Assembly: GCA_963783785.1 (NCBI GenBank)
Contig: CAWAOQ010000015.1
Location: forward strand, 153,375 to 217,374
Direction: 5' to 3'
Length of the DNA: 64,000 nt
DNA from: CADEEN01 sp963783785
GTDB lineage: Bacteria > Pseudomonadota > Gammaproteobacteria > Burkholderiales > Burkholderiaceae_C
Shown: piece after piece, positions 56,501 through 64,000 of the stretch
How positions within the stretch are numbered: the stretch's first letter is position 1
Layout: every line of letters starts with the position of its first letter
The notes under the pieces: model-generated
What the model was told of the DNA's origin: nothing
Database searches by the model: none
Seen by the model: only the letters and a program-made list of their open reading frames with translations
Translations under genes and position numbers: made by a program

Positions 56501-57577
56501 ATGAGCCCAGAGCCCCCCTCCGCAACCAGTGGCGAGGTGCCGACGCAGGCGGCAGCCGTGTCAGCGCCAGCAATGCCAAGCGATGCTGCGAGCTTCGACG
56601 CACCGGACACCGTGCCCGATCAGTTGCGTGACATACCGCCCGAAGAGCCGGACGAGGAGCCGCCTGCAGAGTCACCCGCCGGGAACTTGGCGAACGCGCC
56701 GGAGCTGTCGCCCGCCGGAGAAGCTTGGACGAACGCGCCGGAGCTGTCGCCCGCCGCGTGTGGCGCGCGCCTGGCCGAACTGTTCCCCGCGCTGTTCACC
56801 GCACCCGGCGCGCCCGGGCCGGCCAAGCCGATCAAGCTGCGCATCCACGCCGACATCCAGGCCCGCGCGCCGGGCGTGTTCACCAAGCGCATGCTGGGCA
56901 TCTTCTTCAGCCGCTACACCACGAGCAATGCCTACCTGAAGGCGCTCTCGATCGCGCCGCACCGCTTCGACCTCGACGGCCAACCCGCCGGCGAGATTGC
57001 CGCCGAGCACCGCCAGGCCGCCACCGACGAACTGGCGCGTCGCCATGCGCTGGCCGCCGAGCGCCGCGCCGCACAGCGACCGGCACCGCGGCGCGACGCG
57101 ACGGCCGCCGAAGGCGAGCCGGCCCCCGGTGCGAGACGTGAGACACGTCCAGAGCGCCAGCCCGGCCGGCGACCCGACGCCGCCCCCCGGCCTGCAGCGC
57201 AGCCACTGCGCCCGCGTCGCGATGACGGGCCGCGGCCCGAGCGCGGCAGCGGCGCACCGCCATCGCCGCAGTCACCGCCGTCGGCGCGGCCACCGCGACA
57301 CCCGCAACGGCCAGCGCATGCCACCCGTGCCGAACGGCCAGCGCAGGCGCGCGAAGCCGCACCGCCCGCCACCCTGCCCGCGGACCCGGCGCAGCGCGAG
57401 CGGGCGATGCTGCTGCGCAGCTACGAGTCCAGCCCGCTCAGCAAGGCCAACTTCTGCGCCCTCAAGGGAATGACCGAAGCCGCGCTGGATGCCGCGCTGG
57501 CGCAGGCGCAGGCGGAACGTGGCGAGCGCAAGACGCCGTCGAATTCAGCGGCACCGCGGAGCGGTGGCGGGCGGTAG
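56501..57577 (+). CDS. ProQ/FinO domain RNA-binding protein
   Basis: 358 residues. A FinO/ProQ RNA chaperone domain lies at about residues 85-190: LFPALFTAPGAPGPAKPIKL, RIHADIQARAPGVFTKRMLG, FFSRYTTSNAYLKALSIAPH and RFDLDGQPAGEI. It is flanked by a disordered acidic/Pro N-terminus and a long Arg/Pro-rich linker, then a C-terminal helical segment (SYESSPLSKANFCALKGMTE). ProQ proteins bind structured small RNAs and mRNA 3' ends. The N-terminal region contains an exact 27-base direct repeat. Divergent from LysE. Confidence 0.88.
   Translation: MSPEPPSATSGEVPTQAAAVSAPAMPSDAASFDAPDTVPDQLRDIPPEEPDEEPPAESPAGNLANAPELSPAGEAWTNAPELSPAACGARLAELFPALFTAPGAPGPAKPIKLRIHADIQARAPGVFTKRMLGIFFSRYTTSNAYLKALSIAPHRFDLDGQPAGEIAAEHRQAATDELARRHALAAERRAAQRPAPRRDATAAEGEPAPGARRETRPERQPGRRPDAAPRPAAQPLRPRRDDGPRPERGSGAPPSPQSPPSARPPRHPQRPAHATRAERPAQAREAAPPATLPADPAQRERAMLLRSYESSPLSKANFCALKGMTEAALDAALAQAQAERGERKTPSNSAAPRSGGGR
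56691..56756 (+). repeat. 27-bp direct repeat (period 39) in the ProQ-domain gene
   Basis: Two identical copies of a 27-base sequence beginning CGAACGCGCCGGAGCTG (56691-56717 and 56730-56756), spaced 39 bases. The period is a multiple of three, so the protein repeats NAPELSPA without frame loss, in the disordered N-terminal tail. Confidence 0.85.
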
Positions 57578-57752
57578 GCAGCGCGCCGTTGGGGTGCGGT
57601 CTCGCCGGCAGAGGGTCAGACCGCACGGCATCCGACGCCGGGCTTGCGGCCATCAGTGGCCCCTGGACTGCGTCGGCTGCGGGACGACCCGAGCCTGATG
57701 CGGATGGATTGAGGCCGGACAAGTCCGGCATATTCGGCAGCGGCACACTTTC

Positions 57753-58601
57753 GTGATGACGAACGACGTCATCGCGACGGCTGCGCTCACACGGAAGTGC
57801 CCGCGGGCGGCGTGCCGGGTACTCGCCGCTGCCCTGCTTGGCTGCGGGCTCACTGCCTGCGGAACCGCGCCGTCGGCGCCGTCCATGCCGCAGCAGGTGC
57901 GGGTGGAGACCCCGGGCTGTGCTGCCGCGCTTTGCGTGCTGAGCAACGACCAGGGCACCTGGACGGTCGATCCGACGCCCGGAGATGTGCAGCTGATGAC
58001 GTCGGCTCGTGCGCTCGAAGTGTCATGCCGCGCGCGCGACCAGTCGGCCGGCACCTCGCTGTCACCGGATCCATTGCGTCCGGTGTCGCCGGCCAGCACC
58101 GCGGTCGGCGGCGCGGCCGGAGCGGGCGTCGCGATCGCGGCGTTCTCTCCGTTGCTGGCCACGCCGTACGCGCCACTGGTCGGCGTGTTCGCGATCTACA
58201 CCGCGGTGGCCGGCGCAGGCGTTGGGCGCGCGGTCGATGCGTCGGCGCGCAGCTACTCATACCCATCGCCGGTCGTGCTGCCTTTTCGCTGCGATTCGCT
58301 CGGCCTGGACAGCGTCGCGCTCGCTGCGGCGCCGTTGGGCATGGCCGTTCGCGGCGCCACGGCTGCCAACGAGCCGCGATCGGCCGCGATCGTCAGCGCA
58401 CTCGCGCCGGGCGGGCGAGCGGCGCAGTCAGGGTTGCTGGTCGGTGATGCGATCGTCAGCGCACAGGGGCGACCGGTCGACAGCCCGGCCGCGCTCGAGC
58501 TCGTGGTGCGTGAAGTCCCGGCCACGATGCCGCTGACGCTGGGCGTGCTGCGCGCGGGCGCGCCGCTCACCATCGTGACGCCGCCGCGGGAGCAACGCTG
58601 A
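57753..58601 (+). CDS. PDZ-domain lipoprotein, function unknown
   Basis: 282 residues. Lipobox GCGLTACG after a short hydrophobic stretch marks a lipoprotein. A central glycine-rich hydrophobic segment (VGGAAGAGVAIAAFSPLLAT to AVAGAGVGRAVDAS) looks like a Gly-zipper membrane insert. A C-terminal PDZ-like domain follows: AIVSALAPGGRAAQSGLLVG, DAIVSAQGRPVDSP and LTLGVLRAGAPLTIV. No enzyme motif. The stop is one base into the next lipoprotein gene (TGATG), so the pair is translationally coupled and probably acts together in the envelope. Confidence 0.78.
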   Translation: MMTNDVIATAALTRKCPRAACRVLAAALLGCGLTACGTAPSAPSMPQQVRVETPGCAAALCVLSNDQGTWTVDPTPGDVQLMTSARALEVSCRARDQSAGTSLSPDPLRPVSPASTAVGGAAGAGVAIAAFSPLLATPYAPLVGVFAIYTAVAGAGVGRAVDASARSYSYPSPVVLPFRCDSLGLDSVALAAAPLGMAVRGATAANEPRSAAIVSALAPGGRAAQSGLLVGDAIVSAQGRPVDSPAALELVVREVPATMPLTLGVLRAGAPLTIVTPPREQR

Positions 58602-59337
58602 TGCGCGGCGGGCCTGTTGCCTGTTCATCGCGCGCGGCGGTGCGATCGGTCTGCCTGCGCGTGGCCGTGGTCATGCTGGCGCTGAGCTTGTCCGCATGCG
58701 CCACCTACGAGGCGACGCTCGACCGCCAGCTGTTCGGCGCCGCGCCGGAAACCGACACGGTGCGATCCACCGGGGCAGTTCGGATCCGGATGAGCTCGGT
58801 GCAGTCGAACCTGGTGGTCACGGCGGGCGGGTTGGGCGGTTTCGATTCGCACCAGGTGCGCACGCGGGCCGGCGACATCGTGGCCGCCGCCGCTCAGTTG
58901 GCATTCGAGCATGAGTTCGCCACTGTCGAGACCGAGCCTGAAGGCGCCGCACAGTCCGCCGCGACCGAAGCGCTCGCTGCACCTTGGAAGGTGATCGTCG
59001 TGCCGGGCGCGATCCGCTTTGACTTCCGCGACGACTTTGTCTACTTCATCCCGCTGGGGCCGTTGGGTCGATGGAGCGTCGCGACGTGACGGTACGTCTG
59101 GCGCTCGAAGTGCAGGTGGTCGATGAGGGCGGCGCGACGCGCTGGTCGCGCAGCTACGACGCCGGACGCGAACTGTGGAAACCACGTCGCGGCGGCATGG
59201 GGTTGATCCTGACGGAAGACTCCGCCGCGGGCGTGCGCCGCCTGGCGCACGAGCAGGCCTACCGATTGCTGCGGCGGGCCGCGCACGATGTCCGCCAATG
59301 GACCGAGGCGGAGCGCGGCCGCGAGCGCCTGCTGTAG
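58601..59337 (+). CDS. Lipoprotein of unknown function, probably one gene split by a frameshift
   Basis: First part: signal and lipobox (VAVVMLALSLSACATYEATL), then DTVRSTGAVRIRMSSVQSNL, ending RWSVAT at 59089. Second part in another frame: DVTVRLALEVQVVDEGGATR, SRSYDAGRELWKPRRGGMGL, ending RGRERLL at 59337. The two read naturally as a single protein of about 245 residues if one base is missing near 59060-59085. Otherwise the second would be a separate 88-residue protein starting at ATG 59071. It resembles outer-membrane-lipoprotein assembly-type proteins only in a general way. Coupled to the PDZ lipoprotein upstream. Confidence 0.65.
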
Positions 59338-59535
59338 GCCGGCGCGTTCTGCGCCCCGGCACTTGGAGAGCGTGCCATTCACGACGCCATCAACTCGGTA
59401 CCTGGTACTGCACTGATATATTGGTACCGACCTCAGGCACCCATCGACTCTGGCGCATTGGCAGTGGCCTGATCGATTGGGCATCGCCATCAGCGGTCAA
59501 GGACCGGCTCGATACGGTCGCCGTTCAAGTCCGCC
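59338..59535. other. Intergenic region before MATE gene
   Basis: About 200 bases with lower GC in the middle (TACTGCACTGATATATTGG near 59408), which may hold the promoter of the MATE gene. No gene, RNA or repeat recognised. Confidence 0.4.
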
Positions 59536-60903
59536 ATGGCCCATCCACAGCGCCCCCGGATCACCCCCATCGCCGGGCCGATCCTGGGCGAATTCCTGAT
59601 CGGCATCAGCGTCGGCATGGCCGGCCTGTGGATGGCCTCGCAGATCTCGGATGCCGCCGCTGGCGCTTTCGGCCTGAGCCAGCAAGTGCTCGAATCGTTG
59701 TTCGTGCTGTTCCGCGTGCTGGCCATCGGCGTGGGCGTGACGATCACGCAGGCGCTCGGCGGCCGCCGGTCCGACGCCGCGCAACGCACGGCGCTCGTCG
59801 GCCTGGGTGCCTGCACCTGGCTGGGCGCGGTGGCGGCGATCTGGCTGCTGTTCTTCAGTGGCTGGACGCTGGACGTCTTGAACGCCCCGGCGTCCGTGGC
59901 GGCGCTGGCCGGGACCTACCTTCCGCTGCTGGCGCTCGCTGCGCTGCTCGAGGCCTACAACCTGGTGATGGCCAGCATCTTGCGCGCACACCTGTACGCA
60001 CGCGACACGCTGTTCGTGATGCTGGTGATGCACGCCACCCACCTGATGCTGGCCTTCCCTCTGATGGTGGGCGTGGGCGACTGGGACGGCCTGGGCCTGC
60101 CCGGCTACGCGCTCGCGCTGACGCTCAGCCGCGCCACCGGCCTCGCGCTGCACCTGTGGCTGTGGCGCCGACGCATGAACCTGGTGCCCGGCCATCGCGA
60201 CTGGTGGCACTGTCCGGCACGCGCGCTGATGCCGGTGCTGCGCATCGGCGTGCCGGGTGCCTCGCTCGACCTGGCCTACCGCATCGCATTCCTGATGTCG
60301 CTGTCGGCCGGGGCGAAGCTGGGAGTCTCGGCGCTCGCCACGCAGGCCTACGTGCTGCAAACGCTGCGCTACGTGCTGCTGATCAGCCTGGCGATCGGCT
60401 GGGCGTGCGAAATCATGGTCGGCCACCTGATCGGCTCGGGCGAGTTCCGCAGTGCCCACCAACTGGTGCGCAAGGGGCTGCGCAACGGCATGCTGGCCTC
60501 GGGCGCGATGGCGCTGATCGTTGCGGCCGGCGCGCCGTGGATCATGCGCGCCTTCACGCGCGACCCTGTGGTGATCCACGCGGCACAGACGCTGCTGTGG
60601 ATCTCGTTCGTGCTCGAGACAGGCCGTGTCGCCAATCTCGTGGTGCTGGGGGCCCTGCGCTCGACGGGCGATGTGATCTTCCCGGTTTCGGCGGCCATCA
60701 GTTCGCTGATCCTTGTGCTCGGCATCGGTTCGGTGGTCCTGGGTCAGCGCTACGGACTGGTCGGGATCTGGATTGCCTATGCCGCCGATGAGTGGATCCG
60801 CGGCGCACTGATGTTCTGGCGCTGGGAGGCGCATGGCTGGGTGACCCATGCGCGGGCGATCCACCAGCGGATGCGATCACCGGGCGTCGAGAGCCGATTC
60901 TGA
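59536..60903 (+). CDS. MATE family efflux transporter
   Basis: 455 residues with about twelve hydrophobic helices in two halves. ILGEFLIGISVGMAGLWMAS, QQVLESLFVLFRVLAIGVGV, LGGRRSDAAQRTALVGLGAC, PVLRIGVPGASLDLAYRIAF, LISLAIGWACEIMVGHLIGS and LGALRSTGDVIFPVSAAISS follow the MATE pattern, the second half repeating the first. Drives drug, toxin or metabolite export with Na+ or H+. Start ATG 59536 is a good fit because the first helix begins near residue 12. Gene complete and apparently transcribed alone. Confidence 0.87.
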   Translation: MAHPQRPRITPIAGPILGEFLIGISVGMAGLWMASQISDAAAGAFGLSQQVLESLFVLFRVLAIGVGVTITQALGGRRSDAAQRTALVGLGACTWLGAVAAIWLLFFSGWTLDVLNAPASVAALAGTYLPLLALAALLEAYNLVMASILRAHLYARDTLFVMLVMHATHLMLAFPLMVGVGDWDGLGLPGYALALTLSRATGLALHLWLWRRRMNLVPGHRDWWHCPARALMPVLRIGVPGASLDLAYRIAFLMSLSAGAKLGVSALATQAYVLQTLRYVLLISLAIGWACEIMVGHLIGSGEFRSAHQLVRKGLRNGMLASGAMALIVAAGAPWIMRAFTRDPVVIHAAQTLLWISFVLETGRVANLVVLGALRSTGDVIFPVSAAISSLILVLGIGSVVLGQRYGLVGIWIAYAADEWIRGALMFWRWEAHGWVTHARAIHQRMRSPGVESRF

Positions 60904-61095
60904 TTTGTGGTGAAGCCGGCATCCATGACCGGCGAGCTGTACTTGCCGCTCGAAGCTGTGCGCCCGGTCTGGAACATGCCGGCGCAAAATGCGCTGAGCG
61001 GATCAGCAGCGATCCGCAGCAGCAGTGCCCGAGGCCAGATTCGGAGTCCATCGGGTGAATATCGGTTTCAACGACAACAGGCAGGCGACCAACCC

Positions 61096-62403
61096 ATGTC
61101 GACGAATGCAACATTCCTGGCTCCCGGCGAAGGGGAGACGATCTTCTCGGTCAGCTCCACGCCGATCAAGTTCGGCCCCGGCGCACTGCGCGAAGTGGGA
61201 GCGGACGCGCAGGCACTCGGCATGAAGCGGGTCGCGTTGTTCGTCGATCCGCATGTGCTGGCCAGCGTTGCCGGCGAGACAACCGTCGGCGCGCTCCGCG
61301 CCGCGGGCCTCGACGTCGAGGTCTATGGCCAGGCGCGCTGCGAGCCGAACAGCGATTCATTCGAGGCAGCGGCGCTCTTTGCCCGCGAAGGGGCCTTCGA
61401 CGGCTTCGTCTCGCTGGGCGGCGGGTCGGTGATGGACACCGCGAAGGCGGCCAATCTCCTGTCCACCTACCCCGACGAACTGATCGCCTACATCAACGCG
61501 CCGATCGGCAGGGCCAAGCCGATTCCGGGCCGATTGAAGCCCCACATCGCCTGCCCGACCACCTGCGGCACCGGCAGCGAGACGACCGGCATCACGATCG
61601 TCGACCTGAAGTCGGTCGGCCTGAAGACGGGCATCGCCTCGCCTTGGCTCAAGCCCTCGCTGGCGATCATCGATCCAACGACCACCGAGACGCTGCCTGG
61701 CGGCGTCGTCGCGGCGACCGGCTTCGACGTGCTCACCCATGCCGTCGAGTCGTACACGGCGCGGCCCTATACCAGCCGGCCGCGGCCGGCCCATCCGTCC
61801 CAGCGACCGCCGTACCAGGGTTCGACGCCCTACAACGACATCGGCGCGATCGCCGCCATCCGCCTTGGCGGAAAGTACCTGGTCCGCGCCGTGCGCGACG
61901 CAAGCGACAAGGAGGCGCGCCACCAGCTGATGTTCGCTTCGACGCTTGCCGGTCTGGCCTTCGGCAGCGCCGGCGTGCACATCCCCCACGCCATGTCCTA
62001 CTCGGTGGCCACGCTCAAGCACGAGTTCACCGCCGCCGGTTACGAAGAGCGTGAGGCCATGGTTCCGCACGGCATCGCGGTGGTGATCAACGCCCCGGCC
62101 GCCTTCCGCTTCACCGCGTCGGCCAATCCGGGCCGGCACCTGGAGGCGGCTGCCGCCTTGGGGATCGACATTGCCGGCGCGGCACCCGAAGACGCAGGCG
62201 GGATCCTCGCCGGGGCCTTCATCGCGCTGATGCGGGCGACCGCGCTGCCGTCAGGCATCGCCGCGCTGGGCTACAGCGAAGCCGACGTGCCGGCCCTGGC
62301 CGCAGGGGCCTTCGCCCAGCAGCGCCCGCTGGCGATGGCGCCGCGCAGCGTTTCCAAGCTGGACCTGGAGTCCATCTACCGCGACGCGATGCACTACTGG
62401 TGA
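61096..62403 (+). CDS. Hydroxyacid-oxoacid transhydrogenase (ADHFE1-like, iron-containing ADH family)
   Basis: 435 residues of the group III iron alcohol dehydrogenases, closest to hydroxyacid-oxoacid transhydrogenase. Blocks shared with human ADHFE1: GGGSVMDTAKAANLLSTYP, YINAPIGRAKPIPG, LKPHIACPTTCGTGSETTGI, ATGFDVLTHAVESYTARPY, RPPYQGSTPYNDIGAIAAIR, FGSAGVHIPHAMSYSVA and MVPHGIAVVINAPAAFRFTA. Metal ligands are in these Asp and His motifs. It converts 4-hydroxybutyrate to succinate semialdehyde with 2-oxoglutarate as acceptor. I start it at ATG 61096; an upstream frame to 60907 has no homology. It borders the insertion sequence. Confidence 0.88.
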   Translation: MSTNATFLAPGEGETIFSVSSTPIKFGPGALREVGADAQALGMKRVALFVDPHVLASVAGETTVGALRAAGLDVEVYGQARCEPNSDSFEAAALFAREGAFDGFVSLGGGSVMDTAKAANLLSTYPDELIAYINAPIGRAKPIPGRLKPHIACPTTCGTGSETTGITIVDLKSVGLKTGIASPWLKPSLAIIDPTTTETLPGGVVAATGFDVLTHAVESYTARPYTSRPRPAHPSQRPPYQGSTPYNDIGAIAAIRLGGKYLVRAVRDASDKEARHQLMFASTLAGLAFGSAGVHIPHAMSYSVATLKHEFTAAGYEEREAMVPHGIAVVINAPAAFRFTASANPGRHLEAAAALGIDIAGAAPEDAGGILAGAFIALMRATALPSGIAALGYSEADVPALAAGAFAQQRPLAMAPRSVSKLDLESIYRDAMHYW

Positions 62404-62493
62404 GGGCCGGGAGCCCGCGGTGTGCGCGCCCGGTGGAGTACCGGACTCGGCCATGGGCCGACTTCCGCGACCGGCCGCCTGCGACAGATGCCT

Positions 62494-64000
62494 CTAGCCC
62501 GGATATTTCATCAGTAGAAGGTCGGCAGCCTCGTGGCTGAGCCCGTTGTCATAGGTATCTGACGCCTGCGACAACCGAGGACTGCCGATGCCAAAGTGTA
62601 CGAAGAGACAAGATCGATTTCGGGCGCTTCGGCCGGCGCGTGATCGAAGCCGACTTCAGCGGCGGCGACCTGAGCAGCGATGGGGCGCTGCTGCTGTTGC
62701 GCCAGGTCGATCGGCACCTGGGCTTGAGCCGCGCGGCGGCTGCGGCGATCCCCGACCCGCGAGACCCCGAGCGCATCCGCCACTGCTTGCGCGACCTGTT
62801 GGCACAGCGCCTCTACGGCCTGTGCTGCGGCTACGAGGACCTGAACGACCACAACGCGCTGCGCGACGATGTGCTGATGCAGACGGCCGTCGGGCGCGAC
62901 GAGGCGCTGGCCTCGGCGCCCACCTTCAGCCGCCTGGAGAACCGGGCCACGCGCGCGCAGGCGTGGGCGCTGCACGAGGTGCTGATCGAGCAGTTCATCG
63001 CCAGCCACAAGAGCGCGCCCGAGGAACTGGTGCTCGACATCGACGCCTCGGACGTGCCGCTGCACGGCGCAACAGGAGCTGCGCGAGTTCCACGCCTACT
63101 ACGACCACCACTGCTACCTGCCGCTGTACGTGTTCTGCGGCCAGGCGATGCTGGCGTGCTACTGCGGCCCAGCAAGATCGACGGCGCCAAGCACGCCGCG
63201 GCGCTGATCAAGCTGCTGGTGCACGCGGCTGCGCCAGGCCTGGCCCGAACACGCGGATCATCGTGCGCGGCGACTCGGGCTTCTGCCGGCGCCGGCTGCT
63301 GCAATGGTGCGAGCGCTCGGGCGTGGGCTACGTCATCGGGCTGGCGCGCAACGCACGGCTGCACGCGGCGGTCGAGTTGGCCGAAGCCGCGTCTGGCCGA
63401 GCCTACGCGCGCCAGCGGCAGCCAAGCAGCGGCTGATCGGCGAGTTCGCCTACGCGGCCCAGAGCTGGCGCACGAGCGGCGCGTCATCACGCGGCTGGAG
63501 TACGGCGACCAAGGCACCAACCCGCGCTTCATCGTCACCAACCTGCAGGGCGATCCTGCACAGCTGTACGAGCACCTGTACTGCCAGCGCGGCGAAGCCG
63601 AGAACCGGATCAAGGAGGCGCAGCTCGATCTGTTCGGCACGCGCGCGAGCTGCCACGCGCTTCCTCGCCAACCAGTTCCGGCTGCTGCTGGCGGCGCTGG
63701 CCTACACGCTGATGCAGCGGCTGCGCGCGCTGGCCCTGCAGGGCACCGAGCTGGAGCGCGCCAGCGCGGCCACCATCCGCGTGCGGCTGCTCAAGATCGG
63801 CGCGGCGATCCTGCGCAACACGCGCCGCGTGCGCGTGATGCTCGCCAGCCACCACCCGCTGCGCGAGCTGTTCGCTACCGCAGCCACACGACTCGCGCGC
63901 TCGGCCCCTGAACCCCATCCAGTGCTGTCCCCGGCACGCTGACAAACAACGGGGGTAAGGGGGCAGTGCGCCCGAAATCGGCCGCAAACCCATCCAGTAC
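62494..64000 (+). mobile_element. IS1380-family insertion sequence, right end beyond window
   Basis: Contains an IS1380-type transposase gene (62588-63942). The left end probably begins at CTAGCCCGGATATTTCATCA (from about 62494), which resembles the terminal repeats of this family; I cannot confirm it because the matching right terminus is not seen before position 64000. The element sits 91 bases after the transhydrogenase gene and does not break it. Confidence 0.7.
62588..63942 (+). pseudogene. IS1380 family transposase, many frameshifts
   Basis: DDE-type IS1380 transposase of about 450 residues when its pieces are joined: VIEADFSGGDLSSDGALLLL, CGYEDLNDHNALRDDVLMQT, LVLDIDASDVPLHGA, HAYYDHHCYLPLYVFCGQAM, RPSKIDGAKHAAALIKLLV, RIIVRGDSGFCRRRLLQWCE, RLEYGDQGTNPRFIVTNLQG, CQRGEAENRIKEAQLDLFGT and ATIRVRLLKIGAAILRNTRR. 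At least eight indels are needed (near 62618, 63069, 63166, 63229, 63251, about 63400, 63475 and 63655), of -2, -1 and +1. As written it cannot make transposase. Either genuinely decayed or the worst case of the sequence error that affects the window. Confidence 0.82.

Overview
The window is GC-rich DNA (third codon positions nearly all G or C) from a betaproteobacterium, most likely a Burkholderiales member of the Rubrivivax/Leptothrix/Ideonella/Variovorax kind. This is inferred from gene content: TRAP and TAXI transporters, several FadR-type GntR regulators, a LysE-parA neighbourhood, and a CCCCCGAGGGG intergenic repeat I associate with that order. No rRNA, tRNA or CRISPR array was seen.

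Layout. (1) 1-4545, minus strand: stress/nitrogen operon prkA(yeaG)-yeaH-spoVR with a candidate sigma-54 promoter. (2) 4888-20563, nearly all minus: sugar-acid (hexuronate, aldonate, deoxy-sugar acid) catabolism. It holds mannonate dehydratase, mannitol-family oxidoreductase, two DHRS6-like SDRs, an FAH-fold hydrolase, an altronate-type dehydratase, an enolase-superfamily dehydratase, a DctPQM TRAP transporter, an idonate dehydrogenase, a GntR regulator with a clear palindromic operator, and KDG kinase. (3) 20632-24547, plus: 2-hydroxyacid dehydrogenase, gluconokinase, cupin, a mandelate racemase homologue and two small unknowns. (4) 24559-35739, minus: a tightly coupled operon running from a TAXI-TRAP transporter through a class III aminotransferase, CMD protein, PanE-like reductase, APH-fold kinase and an altered enolase paralogue to a CoA ligase and a crotonase. 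I cannot name its substrate, and it is the best candidate for an undescribed pathway. (5) 36049-49461: a four-carbon acid-sugar (L-threonate/D-erythronate) locus. The minus arm has ABC importer, ltnD, SDR and IlvD-type dehydratase; the plus arm has gntR-otnK-otnC-otnI-denD-SDR. (6) 49486-62403: housekeeping and miscellaneous genes (parB and parA split by argC, ridA and others, LysE, ProQ, two lipoproteins, MATE, hydroxyacid-oxoacid transhydrogenase). (7) 62494 to the right edge: an IS1380-family insertion sequence.

Over regions 2-5 the genes form a scavenging hub for sugar acids. Import is by TRAP or ABC systems with periplasmic binding proteins. Dehydration gives 2-keto-3-deoxy acids. These are then phosphorylated (KdgK), oxidised and hydrolysed (SDR plus FAH), or, for C4 acids, oxidised, isomerised, phosphorylated and decarboxylated to dihydroxyacetone phosphate.

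Quality warning. About 18 otherwise well-conserved genes, including parB and prkA, are interrupted by 1-2 base indels, mostly one extra G or C, and these become denser toward the right end. I read them as mainly sequencing or assembly errors and annotate such genes as single CDSs with the break position given.
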